Assembly (NCBI GenBank): GCA_023238725.1
Contig: CM041531.1
Location: forward strand, 9,284,143 to 9,348,142
From: Scortum barcoo
Taxonomy: Eukaryota; Chordata; Actinopteri; Centrarchiformes; Terapontidae
Direction: 5' to 3'
DNA length: 64,000 nt
Part shown: positions 36,097 through 48,130 of the stretch, piece after piece
How positions within the stretch are numbered: the first letter of the stretch is position 1
How the letters are laid out: each line of letters opens with the position of its first letter
Notes under the pieces: model-generated
Told to the model about the DNA's origin: nothing
The model's database searches: none
The model's input: the letters and a program-made list of their open reading frames with translations, nothing else
Program-made: the position numbers and the translations under genes

Positions 36097-36129
<33 letters not shown>
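36097..36129. repeat. (CA)n microsatellite
   Basis: About 15 CA units. Confidence 0.95.
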
Positions 36130-36130
<1 letters not shown>

Positions 36131-36149
36131 ACCCCGCCAGATGAGATCA

Positions 36150-36320
36150 TGGAGAGTCCGAGTCTTCATTGCACACATATTATCACTATAGGTCACCGGG
36201 AGCGCAGCCATACATCATCCTGTGGCACAATTTACGCGCAGCAGGAAAAGCGCAGAGCTCGTCAGAGCTGCAGTTTGGTCCAATCAAACCCCATCTGATC
36301 GGCGGGTGACAGTAAAAAAA
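36150..36320. promoter_or_regulatory. candidate conserved non-coding element
   Basis: Complex sequence after the CA run, with TTTGGTCCAATCAAACC (CCAAT-like) and ATCACTATAGGTCACCGGGA (nuclear-receptor-like half-site). It is inferred from composition. Confidence 0.3.
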
Positions 36321-37179
36321 CCATCATGTGCATGCTTACCAATCAATATATGAGCACAATCAAGACTTTACTAGAGGATTTTAAAACTTTTTTTTTTTTT
36401 TTTTAGCTTTTCACTTAGCTCTTTCCAAACTTCCACCTGCAGGAAAAATAAATAAATAAATACAAACTTGAATGTTTTATTAATTTCAGTGCTCAATTAT
36501 TTTCTCTGAATTGTGCCTTAACTGAACACTGTCAAGCAGCCCATTCATGTCTTGTGAATCCTTCAACTTGACTCAACTTTTTGATCCAAAGAGCCTCGCA
36601 GCACAAAGAGATAAAAAAACAAACTAAATCTAATTAATTTTTTATGGCTTTGAAAAAAAAAAGAAGATACAGAGAGTAGAAATAAATGCTGGTTATCAGC
36701 CTCAAACCAGCTGTAACCAGCAGCCAGGGCCTGAAGCAGGGCCACTACTACGGGCTGGGTTCACATTTTGTCTTAAGTTACTCACAATGTGTGGAGAGAG
36801 TTATCAGCTGCTGTCAGAGCTCCTCTTGTTCATGATGTCTCCTCCTGATGTGAATCCCCTGTGAGAGATGGGGGGTCAAAATCCACCTTTGTGTATATAA
36901 AAATGTAACGCAAATGTTCTTCAAATCAAGCGAGTGGCTTACAAAAAGTCACAATCTGTTCAGTACAAATTTACCTCTTTGCTCCAGATAGTGTTTCCTT
37001 GCTGAGCTGAGGTGGAGGATCGTAGTCAGGAGCTACATCACTGCAGTTTACGAAGAACACGAGCGCAGCAAGTTGTCAAGATATTTGAACCTCAGATAAA
37101 AACTTGCTGGCGATGCTGAAGGAAACGTCAGAGGATCACACAAGTCATTCAGATTCATCCTGAGGGGGAAAAAATGTCA

Positions 37180-37860
37180 CAATAGAAAAAGTCATCGGAA
37201 TTAATCCTCTGGAGACCGTGAATGACTGCACAGTGTCACAGTGATACCATCCAACATTTAGAGATATTTCAATGTAAGACCTCATTGGTGGACCAACTAA
37301 AAGACTGACATTACAGTCTCTAGAACCAGGCTTAACCCATGGCTTAAAACACAGATTTAAACTGCTCTTAAAGTTCATCTAACAGGCGAGATGCTCAACG
37401 TTTCGTGATTGTCTCGACATTGCTTTGCATCGTCAGAGTTGTGATGACGTCCGCCATTTATTCATCAGCCTCATCAACTGTGTGGGCTTTGTTGAGATGT
37501 TCATGGTCCCCAGAGGATGAATAACAATGACTTTAGTGACTTTTCCTGAAGCAACATCACAAGGTTCGCATTGGAGACTTTGAGTGAAACATCTCAACAA
37601 TCTTCGGATAGACTGTTGTAACATTTGGTATGAAGATGCTCAGGATAAACTGTAAATTGTTTATGTTCATCAATGTGGTCAAAATTTGAGTTTGTCCAGT
37701 ACCTAAGTTTATGACCAAATGCCTACAAAACCTAAAGCATCCCCATCAACCTTGGCGGTATTTTGTGTTAACTGGTATTTAGCATTTGTAGAATGCTAAC
37801 ATGCTAAAGTAAAATGGCAAACATCATACCTGCTAGAGATGTTTTCTTTGCATTCAGATC
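37180..37860 (+). mobile_element. dispersed teleost repeat, two diverged blocks
   Basis: 'attaatcctctggagaccgt', 'catggtccccagaggatgaa', 'taacaatgactttagtgact', 'tttatgaccaaatgcctaca' and 'gaatgctaacatgctaaagt' follow in order a repeat known from many percomorph genomes. The block at 37180-37330 may be a separate copy or its broken end. Confidence 0.65.
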
Positions 37861-39420
37861 AAAATCATTCTTTTCTAGGGAAACTAATAAAACAGTTTAA
37901 AAGGTTTTTTTGTTGCTAATGAACGACCCCTCTTGCAAAGTGTGCCGCTTGTTTGCCGACAAATACGCCAAAGACGTCTTGCATTTAACATCCTTTCACT
38001 GGCGGCATGCGGCAGCCTTTAGGTTGATCCTTAATACGACGACTCTGTTATTGATCTGGCGGCAGGAGTCCACTGTTGTTTTGTTAAGATCCTTCAGTAG
38101 AAATGCGACAAAAGAAAAATGATTTCTTGCCCGGCTGGAGTATCAGTCAAGGGTTTGGATGGATGCTGTATCGTACACTAGAGTCGACCCTGCACTTTTC
38201 AACCTCTAATCAAACTTTCTCAAACATGAAACACTTTTCTGGGACGTCAGTGGCACGAGGATCACAGTATAGAGGCAGCTGTCTTTCGCACTGGAGATTC
38301 TAGTCATTAAAAAAAAAAAAGAAAGAAAAAATACAAGGACGAGCAGAATTTTGGCTCATTGCGGGTATTTGTTGTATTACTATCTTTGGTGTCCCTCGGT
38401 AGAAGAATTGGTGCTTACTTACATTGCGATGTAAAAAGGGGTCAAACAGCAGGTAAAGTATCTGTCACAGCACGAGGATCAGTGAAAGTAGCCTCAATCA
38501 CAAAATCGTTTTTCCTGACCCGGCTTTCATGTAAAGATCAACTAAAGCGAGGAATGAATTTCTGTATGACCATATAAGTATAGACGAGCTTTGCAATCAC
38601 ACCGTTTGTCCTTCTGCTTTCTGACGCTCCTTTTAAAAAAGTCAATAATACATACAATGCGACAAAGCGCTGCCTGACTACAATGATGTTTAGCTGTGTG
38701 TCAGGGTCCTGGAGTGCCTTCATGGCTCTGCTGTGTTACACACAGCTGCATAATTATCAAATCAGTCAGCCTGTCAATAAACATGTAGCTGTATTCAGAC
38801 AGGAACCTGTATAAATAACATCGTACAAGGTCTCTGACTGAAGAACAAAGTATAACGAACAGTAAGTAACACAATAAAGCTGTGAAGGCCACAAGTCTGT
38901 TTGAAAGCCAGGAGAGGAATATGAGATTTGTTTATTACATTTTATGGTGACAGCAAGAAAATTACTTCATGAACTTGACATTAGCTTGTTCACTTGAAAT
39001 CACAGCTGGACGGTTTGAGGGATTATTTGAGAAAAATGCCGTAAGTCCTTCATAAATTAGTCCTCGGTTGCGTTTCATACTAAAGAGATGAGCTGATGAA
39101 AGGTGAAGAAACCAAACCAGGAAGATAGAAATGTATTCAGATGGTGTTTTGCGGTATTATTTCACCGTCTTTATGCTTCAATATTAAAGAAACTTCATCA
39201 AATGTCCTTCAGGTAACTTCTACTCAGTGGTGGAGATACTGCAAACTAGGCTGAATGTACGTACAGAACAGAAGAGGGGTTGACGCATGTTTAGTCATGA
39301 GTTATAACAGGCTTGTGTGTTAACCTGTGGAAAAAGAAAAACATCCTTAAAGCTTTAATTTAACCACAATCTTCTCATTGGACTGTATCTGTGTACTCTG
39401 AACTACTTTTCACAGGTTAA
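37861..39420. other. intergenic DNA: no gene seen
   Basis: No coding exon was recognised. The segments 38240-38270 and 38470-38500 share 'cacgaggatca', possibly an old local duplication or unlisted repeat. Confidence 0.45.
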
Positions 39421-39424
39421 TGCA

Positions 39425-39605
39425 CAAATTAATAACCAAGAATAAGGCCGACATTAATTAAAGGTTGACTAAGATTAATTATGAAATGCAAATTGTGAGC
39501 GAACTTTGGACGGCAAGGTGCTTACAGGTGCGGGTCATTCATTCTGCGCCAAGACATGCAAATGTCAAACTATTAATGAAGTGACCATCATTTTCCTGTA
39601 CACTT
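39425..39605. promoter_or_regulatory. candidate enhancer with two POU octamers
   Basis: Perfect octamers ATGCAAAT occur at 39486-39493 and 39556-39563, on the same strand and 70 bases apart. They are set among AATTAAAGG, TTAATTATGAAATG and CTATTAATGAAGTG. POU factors bind such octamers in neural enhancers (known). The sequence is complex and repeat-free. Confidence 0.45.
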
Positions 39606-41700
39606 AAAGCCATGTCAAGAGTTGGGGCCATGTCTTAAAGAAGTCCCAGGTCTTGTTATTGTAATTTTACTGGAAACACCATCAAAGCTGCCTCCATGTA
39701 CTTTACACTCCGTTTCCAGTTTATTACCGAGCTAAGGCAGGCTAATACAATAATAAAAAATAAATCCGACATCCACAAAGTTCAGTTTTAGTTGACACTG
39801 CTTCAGAGAGGTTTATGGCCTTTATGGCCATTTAGAAGACGCAGTTTGTGATGCTGTTGAACCGTGTTGCATTAAACTTATAAATGCTTCCAGTTTACCA
39901 CAAGAATATCAATGAGGGTAGAGATAAATATTAGAAATAGAATATTAATTTGTTTTTAATTTGGATGTTTTTTTCTCTGGAGATGTCTTGCCTCCATCTT
40001 CAGTTGTTTGTGATGTTTTCATGTACCAAACTAAAAAAAAAAAAAAGACATTTATGCAGACTTATATCTTTAAGTATATCGAGTTAAATTATATGCAAAG
40101 ATGATAATTTGTCATCTGTGCTTTTCATACTAAAAACCTGTCAGGATTTAGTATGTAGCACGGAGCCTGTGTAATGTAATAGAACAACACAGCTTCTAAC
40201 ACACAGAGTTTAATTAGCCTGCTGTTGCATCGCGACTGCATTCGTTGTAGTTCGATTCACTGAATAAACTGGTAAATGTGTGTAACTTATGATCGGTTTA
40301 TAATTTGTCATCTGTAGTCAGACTTCAAAAGACCTTAAAGGGGCTGCGCACAAAACATTAAGTTAGAAATTAAGCAAATTTCCCAAAGTCGGAAAAGTGC
40401 AAATTATTCAGTGCACAGATACACCTTTGTGAAGAATTACTCAAAAAAGACACCGTGCAGGGTGACTGAAAACCAGAGATGACTTCCTCAAACTGATTAA
40501 TTTCATGAGTGAGAAGTTAATCAGTTTGTATGAAATAAAATCAAATTCAAAATAAAATCACCAACATGTGGACTGAGAAAAACTCGTGGATATATTGAAT
40601 AATGTTTATGACAATAAAATCTCAAACTTACCCAAATGAATATCGTTTAAATACTTTTTTTATTATTGTTTGTGCATTATGGTTGGTAATATGTGCCAAC
40701 ACAAATAATTACAGAAAGGCCATAATCAGCCAGTAACATCACAGCACTAATATTTCTGCTGAGTCCTATCACTGACTTAATGTTTTGTGGTTTAGGCAAA
40801 ATAACAGAGCCACAAGAGCTGATTTCTGTTGTAAGCAGGCTGGAAAGTAAAAAAAATAATAAATATATCTACGGATACCATTTAAAACTCACAGTCAATG
40901 AGTACATCGCCAAAACATAAAACATTAGAAAACTTTTGGAGCTTTCAGGACATCTGTTCAGAGAAGTGAAACGTTTCTTTTTGGTTTCATTTGAGTTTCA
41001 AGAGTACATGAACATTTGCAGAGTGTTCATCAGTAGCCGAAAGCCACAACACGCTTTCACACTTGTTTACTAGTTTCCTAAGTATTTATAGCTTCAGTTA
41101 CATTTAAGGCCAACTTAATGTAAGGTGGGTGTCTCACAGATGAGCTAACAGTTTGGGAAAACTTGACTCACACAAAGTGACAGATAGGTGAATATATTTG
41201 ACAATATATGTGGTATAATGCAGAGTACATACTCTATCTAGTCTTGTGTAATTGCTGGAAAGCCCATGTTGATGTATTTCAGTTACTTGAACGTCTTCAA
41301 ATTTCGAGTTTCACCACTTTTCAAGAGTAATCTTAATTTTTTAATGCAGATGAATGGCATCTTGCACAAACGTCCTTCCCAAATTTTAGGTAAAGGTATA
41401 CTTATGTACATAAAAGTAAAAAGGTTGTTCCTCATGTTCAGGTTTCTGAGGCAAATAATGGCACTAATGAAATATATGGGAAGGATCACAGAACATCGCG
41501 CTTCTACTGGTCGTCAAATGAACACAGACAATTTATCAGGAGTGAATGAGGAAAAAAAAAAAGAGTGCATTGTGATAAGCAAAGTTTAACAGCAATAATA
41601 AACTGTTGGATATAGAAAAAGGATTCCATAAAAAAGAAATTTAATTTAGTCTGGGATTACGTATAAAATTCACTGAGAAGTCTTGACTCAATTAAATCTG
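39606..41700. other. intergenic DNA: no gene seen
   Basis: AT-rich with A runs. One small block near 40190-40290 is more complex. The 107-codon frame at 41266-41589 shows no domain and uses AT-rich codons. Confidence 0.45.
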
Positions 41701-41702
41701 AG

Positions 41703-41716
41703 CCAGTAGAGGGCGC
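41703..41716 (+). promoter_or_regulatory. strong CTCF-like motif between map2k5 and skor1
   Basis: CCAGTAGAGGGCGC matches the consensus CCASYAGRKGGCRS at all 14 positions. It lies about 270 bases beyond the proposed map2k5 polyadenylation signal. Confidence 0.5.
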
Positions 41717-41974
41717 TGTGACAAGTTTCCCTCCCACATCGTAACCCGTTAAAACTTCTTCACACTGTGATACGGAGGAGATACTACCTGACTGGGGTGC
41801 TGTGTCCAAAGTCCATCATACAGACTGTGCTGAAACCAGGCAGCAAGTAACTTTCATTCAAACTCTTCTGAAATTAGTATCTACAACATTTTTGCACTTT
41901 TGTTTGTTAATGATTTAAAATTTGCCTCAGTGGATGTTGATTAAACTGCGATTTGAACGTGGCTGCCAATGTAA

Positions 41975-44164
41975 TTTATTTTGTCTTCGACAGAAAGCAA
42001 GACATTAATCTGTAGAATAAATATTCATTATTGATCTTGTAAACAGTCAAACAAAAATTCTCCAATTTAAGCTTCTTACCAAAACCTTCAATTGTATCTC
42101 ATTCTGGGAAAATCTTGTAAATTGAGTTAAGATTTTCTGTTAATGTATATAATGTTTCTGGAGCTACACCACCACCGACTGCAATGTGTCCATAAACACC
42201 ACAAAAAAATCTGGCAAATTTATATGTGCATATGCAATTTTTGCCATACTAAAATTTGTGCAGATATATGTTAATGCACCACTTACTCAAAACACTCTTA
42301 GAATCAGTATGTACTTTGGAGCTGGGGCACAGCTTGAGATTTCCCCACAAATACAATATTTCTTTAATTTCTTGTCCAGAGTCGGGTCACTTTATAAAGG
42401 AAATGAAGGCAAACATGCTAAATGAATAGAAACTAATTGACAGAAGATGCTTGACAGTTAAAAGATAGGAAAAAAAAACAAAAAAAAAAAAAAAAAAACG
42501 GACCCAGTGTTGGCTGCATAATGTTAAAATACAGGAAATCATGAAGAGTTCCCAAATTATAAATGATATATTGTTGGCTTTATCAACAAATGTGTTTCGG
42601 ACGATTTACAGTCAAAGGCCAGTGATTAAACTCTACCTCCCAAAAAAAAGTGTACTTAAGAAACTATCCATACCACATATAACAAACTGGTGCATGAAGT
42701 TTTCCCTGTTGCGCTGACGTACTGCCGTTACATTCATTTGCAGCGACACTCACGCTGTACACATCATGTCACTGTAGGCAGCGTTTAACTGTGTCTGTGT
42801 GGAAGTAGTGGCCTTTAATTGCACTTGAGCACATTTCAACAGCTGAACAAAAAGGTCTTGTAGAAGCAATTCATTTTAGTCACTTAACCCGTCAGGTTTG
42901 CCTCAGTCACGCGAAATCTATATAATTCACCATTTGGGTCGTCAATGGTCTTTGGTGTCAAGTGCACTGAATTAATGCTTCCCCTCTACAGTAAAATATA
43001 TCTGATTTCATTAGGCCACACAATAAAATAATACAATTTATGTTTAGTACATGACATACCTTGCTGAAGTAAGAATTGAAAGGTGAGAAAGTGGATAAAA
43101 CAATATCTTTAAATGAATAAATTGTTGGTTTATAGGAGGAGGAAGAGTCATGGTTTCTGCTCAGCTTCGTTTTCTAAGAGAAACAAGCAGCCGTTGAGTG
43201 AAAGTGGATTTCACTTTCCTCTCCAACAGTTCATTCAGTGGCATTCGACGTCCGGCAGGTCTGTGCAAAAGGAAATAAAAGATGTGCAACCGAGGTAAAA
43301 ACAGCTTTAAACGGAAAGAAACTCGGGTTCCTCTCTGTGAACGTGAACGATAAATTGTTTGGTCAGTAAGCTTAAGAAGCAAAAAAGGATGCATGTCAAT
43401 ATTTCATTCCACTCTGTAACACTGCAGAGCTGCTTCACTGAAACTGCAGGATTTTTGTTCATGTTAACCCCCTAAAGAAAGACACAGAGATCTGTATCCA
43501 GTGAAAACCTTATACTCACAAGTTAAGGGAATAAATGGATACTGATCTCGTAGTCCAGGTGTTAAAAACAGGTGTGTTTTTTTGGGGGACGTTTCCTTTT
43601 ACAGTGACAACCTAAGTTTGCTGAGGTAATAAATTACACCACTATTAAAAACAGGCACACACATGGGCAGTTTCTCACAGGCAAAAACCTTAACATTCAC
43701 TAGAGGGCTGTCAACAGTAAAGCACAAGTTGGTTATTTGAGATACCATTCTGGAAACAGAGCACATCACTGCCAGTGTATTGCAGTCTTATGCTTTGACG
43801 GTGTTTACCATCACCGATCCAGGACGGTTGATCTCAGTTCTGTACACTCCCAAAAAAACAAAACAAAAAAACAACATGGGGACGAAGCTGCTGATTGAGA
43901 CAACACACTAGAAAGACGGGCAGATCTCTGCACTTTTTGGATGCAGAGCGATTCAGGCGCAGAGTTCAAATGATGCCAGCTCCTCAATGTCACGCCGCGT
44001 GACACATAAATACTTCATGTGGGAATGACTCACATAAAGCCTCTAACGTCTAGTGATTTTTGTCCATGTATGTTAAGTCACTCGTATGGTGCGTATGGAC
44101 GTACTTGACCCTGACGACTTTGATAAGTGTTTGGGATAAAACGTTCTAGTCCATCAGGGGAACC
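41975..44164 (-). other. map2k5: map2k5 3'UTR and downstream flank (end uncertain)
   Basis: No coding potential was recognised. It contains an A-rich run at 42469-42498, several short unrelated open frames and T/A-rich DNA. The first canonical minus-strand AATAAA I noticed after the stop is at 41980-41975, which would make the 3'UTR about 2.2 kb. A variant signal could end it earlier. Confidence 0.25.
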
Positions 44165-44299
44165 TTACAGCGAAGGAGGCGGCGTCGTCAGGACGTGTCC
44201 CTGAGCCTGCTGAGCTCGTCTCTCCTCCAGACAGCGACAAACCCACATGGACACCACCTCTGCGTTACCGTCATTATACTGGATGATGAAGGAATGGTC
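44165..44299 (-). CDS. map2k5: map2k5 last coding exon (MEK5 C-terminus)
   Basis: MAP2K5 is the dual-specificity kinase that activates ERK5 (MAPK7). This exon runs from acceptor TTTTAG to TAA at 44167-44165 and encodes 44 residues. FIIQYNDGNAEVVSMWVCR matches human FIVQFNDGNAAVVSMWVCR; LEERRAQQ follows (human LEERRSQQ). The fish tail runs about ten residues beyond the human end and closes TTPPPSL. Entry is phase 0, as required by the exon at 55237-55282. The preceding intron is about 10.9 kb. Confidence 0.96.
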   Translation of the reverse strand, partial: DHSFIIQYNDGNAEVVSMWVCRCLEERRAQQAQGHVLTTPPPSL

Positions 44300-45439
44300 C
44301 TAAAAAATACAGAGAAAGACAAAAGCATTAAATCATTTTGTTTAAAAAACATCTGACAGTGCAAATTTTAGGTTATTTTGTTTTATATCAAAGAAATGCA
44401 CATAAAATTTAACAGATAAATGAATGCTTGTATAACAGATTTTCAAGTTAAATACAATGACAGGAAAAGGGATTAACAATTAAAGTTATGTTTTTTTTAG
44501 TCAGACTGAAATTAGCAAAATATGATTTTTCAAATTTGGGTTTAGGAATAAAATCTTAAATGATCTGTAATTATTCTTTCAAAAAGTCTCTCTTTTGTAT
44601 TTCAATAAACAATTTTGTACATGAGTTTGCTGTCATTTCTATGACTCCATACATATGACCTTCAGAATAATTGTCACCAACGGTAAAAATGGACTTGATG
44701 TAAAAACACAAGTAATGAGCTTTCTCATAAAAACTGAAAAAAAAAATTCTAACAGCTATCTGAAAATGTTTAGACCTTTTCTGCAATATCATTTTTATTA
44801 TCAAACAGACTGGAGCCACAAAAATTATTACACCTTCATTTAGAGGGTATGGTTTACTTCTACTTGTTTAATTACTCCAAATCATGATTCAAGAAATAAT
44901 AATAATAAAAGCCAAATAAACTAAAGAGGCACATCATTAAACCCTCCTAAATATTTATGTCCAACAGATTTGGTTTAAAATGCAAAGTGTTTAAGTGATG
45001 GCTCGTTGGGGCATTTTAATGAAATAACTTTAATGATCTACATGAATCATCACAGGCTGTAAAATCAGCTGTGTGATAAAAGGCGGCAGAGGCAGCAACA
45101 AAAAATGTCTTTGTTGGTCATTTTAAAAAGACTTTAATGCTTTTTGATATAAGTTTTTTTGGATGTTTAATAAAGATGACAGTTTTAATCCTGACTGTTT
45201 TCCATCACTCAGGCCAATAAATTACCTCCTTAAAAAAACAACAAACACACGACCAGTCTTTGCTGATTGGTGGCTCAGCTCATCAGGTCTGTTAAATGCT
45301 GCTCACTTGTTACAGCTGCGGGACTGAAACGGAGACGTCACATGTGATATCTCAGTGACAACAGTCTCAATCACCGGCCTCATCTGGGGGACTTTCCAGA
45401 CCAGAGCCGGAGGTCATGGAGGGGTCAGAGGTGAGAGGG

Positions 45440-45700
45440 GAGCAGGCCGTAAATGAGACACTTCAACCGAGGCTGACCGTGAATTTTATTTGCAGCATCT
45501 CGATGTCCAATTAGATAAACAGGGCTGTGGCCGGCCAGTTTAAATGAGCTTGTCAACACTGATTTCTGTCCTTAACAACAAGAGGCTGTCACTGGTAATA
45601 GGAGTTGAGTTCTACGTTGTGCTAATTCACATTTAATGTTTTAAATGGCCTTCCTGCGCGGCCAGAAGGTACGACTTTTACGCTCACATTGTGCAGATCA
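45440..45700. promoter_or_regulatory. candidate enhancer in map2k5 last intron
   Basis: Complex block with GTCCAATTAGATAAAC, GTGCTAATTCAC and CATTTAATGTTTTAAATGG, and balanced composition. By known precedent such elements in a bystander gene often act on the neighbouring developmental gene (here skor1); this is inference. Confidence 0.35.
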
Positions 45701-47859
45701 ACATCCAGGCATACGTCTTGTTTGAATAAAACGTTGTCTAAGTGACAACTCCGACACATTTATATAAAAATGTTTGCATACACAATTTTAAAAGTCCCTG
45801 GAAAAAAACACAACAAATCTTGTCAATATGAAAAACCACGGTGACATCACTAGTTTGACTCAGATTTGATGAAGAAAGTGATTTCAAAGTGAGTGGTGTT
45901 GCTGTCTGATGTTTTTTTTTTTTTCTGGGGTGGGACAACGTTAAATACCCCCCAGCAACACCCAAACTGGTGCAGACAATGTGAGATTAGTAACAAAGTA
46001 GGACAGACTGGTTGTGACGGTCCACTTTCGTCCTCCTGGGATCCTTATCTATTTGTGGTTACTCTGGAAAATATGTTGAGCTGAAGAATATGTGACGTAC
46101 ATAAAAATAAAGTCACATGAAGGGTGAATGCAGTGAATACTTTTCTAAGTTATAGTAATACTTAATGTACCAAAATGAATTGGCTTGACTTCCTCTTCTT
46201 CTTCTTTCTTTGCTCACCACTTGTTCAGTCTGCTGCAGTTTTATATTTTAAAGCAAAGTGGCAGCACATTCCTGCGTGCTTTAATCCTGCACAAACTGTA
46301 GAGATTGTGAAGGACTGGGGGGGAGCCCCATCAATCCTGTTGTCCTTCTAATGGGCAGCTGGGGTTAACACAGTCTGAGGTTAATTACTCTCATATCAGT
46401 GTGAGCATGTATGTGTGTGTGTCAGTATGAGACGGGTGGGAGTGGACGCTCCTGGGTGCCCCAATGTGCTGAATACCCATCTCATCAATCATTCGTCTTT
46501 GCCTCAGCAGAGAGTGATACAGAAATAAAAAAGAGGAAGTCCTGAGTGATGTTTTTTAAAAATCCAGTTCTTAACCTCTGCTCCTGAAATTAACCCTAAA
46601 AACATCTGCTGGAATCTGACCTGGATGAGGGCGTGTGGCTCATCATAACACAAACTCACACATACATGCACACAAACACAGAAACTGTGGAAGTGCAACA
46701 TTAATTCAGACAAAATGTTTAATCTAAAGCTGTCTGATCTCTTCCGTTCTTTAAGTGTCTCCTTCCACCAACACACAAATGAAACTAGGCATGTAAATTA
46801 GTCTTTTAAAATGAAAGAAATAAAAAAAAGTGATTAAAAGAAGCAGCAGTGGAAGTAGAGAAAGGCACACAAGAGAGATGGCAGGCGAGGGGAAAAAGTC
46901 AAATGAGACAAAGCTACAGTAGATTAGATGGTGTCATTTTATGGAAAGCTCTAAATGGACCCTGTGTTGAGACTGTTTCTGGCACTATTAGCATGAATTA
47001 AAAAGTTGGAAACTTTACTTTGTACAGGAAAATGTAAATCTACAGATACAAAATGGACAAACTCCATCTTCTTTCACTCGTGATATAATCAAAAGCTCCA
47101 GAACAGCTAACAAATGGACTTTACATTGTACTGTCAAAGCTGAACATAACTGTTCTTGGTCCTTAGTCCACTGTGGTTACTTAATAGATCAAAAAATAAC
47201 AACAGATAAAACACACAGCAATACTGAAGGAGCAGGGGAGCTCAGATTTTATGTATCACATACTAATATAGCTCTCCAAAGTGGCACAATTGTCACACAA
47301 ACACCAAAAATATGAAGCATGTTTGAGGGACTGCACTTGCTCCAGATACATTCAAATGCTCTGCTACAGCAGGGTGCTGAATACGCATCTGGGAAGGGAA
47401 CCAGCTCCCTTGTACCTTTTTGTATATGAGATGTGAGCATGTTCAAACAAAAAGTGATGTCCCCTTCTCATATTTTATATAACTTAATAATTAAATAGAG
47501 GAAACTATCAGGTATTTCTGAAGAAGAAATACTAAAATGTTAGAAAGTTCAAAAAACATATACATAATTTGTATATGTCAACACTGATTTAATTGACTGT
47601 TACCTGCTGCCTAAACTACACATAAACTACCTCAGGAGTCACATAAAGGTGAACACACACCCTGACAGAGTATATTAGGAATACATCCTTCGTGCATCAC
47701 ACACACATGTGCATAATAAGCTAATAATTAAACGTATGTGCAACTTAAATTAAGTATGAAACCTGTAAGGGGAGAGTTATAAATACAGAGTGAATAAGCA
47801 CTCCTTAGTTAGGTCATTGAAGGTGTTGTGACTTTCTGCTGTAGCCGAGCGTGGACAGA

Positions 47860-48130
47860 GGTGAGATGGGGGAAGGACTCATTTAAAAGTTACATTAATC
47901 ACCGTCTGGCCACATCAAAATGGGATAATCACCTGCAACTGCTCTGCTCAAATAGAAATGGCCTAAACCCAGGGGAAATTCTACCTAACTCTTTAATTGT
48001 TTGAAGCCTTTGAAGGGTCTGTTTAATCTAAGATTAATTTATGCGATTTTAAATAACTCAATGTATGATTAATACGCTCAGAAGAAATTAAAAGGAGTTT
48101 GAGGCAATTATAACAAGAGACTGGTCGTCA
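47860..48130. promoter_or_regulatory. candidate enhancer in map2k5 last intron with inverted OTX/PITX-type sites
   Basis: It contains the 15-base palindrome TTAATCTAAGATTAA (48023-48037, single central base), two TTTGAAG motifs (TCF/LEF-like) just before it, TGATTAATACG and CTTTAATTGTTTG. It is complex and repeat-free. Confidence 0.45.

Noticed and set aside
41266..41589. 107-codon plus-strand frame
   Set aside because: Low complexity Lys/Met/Leu composition from AT-rich DNA, with no domain.
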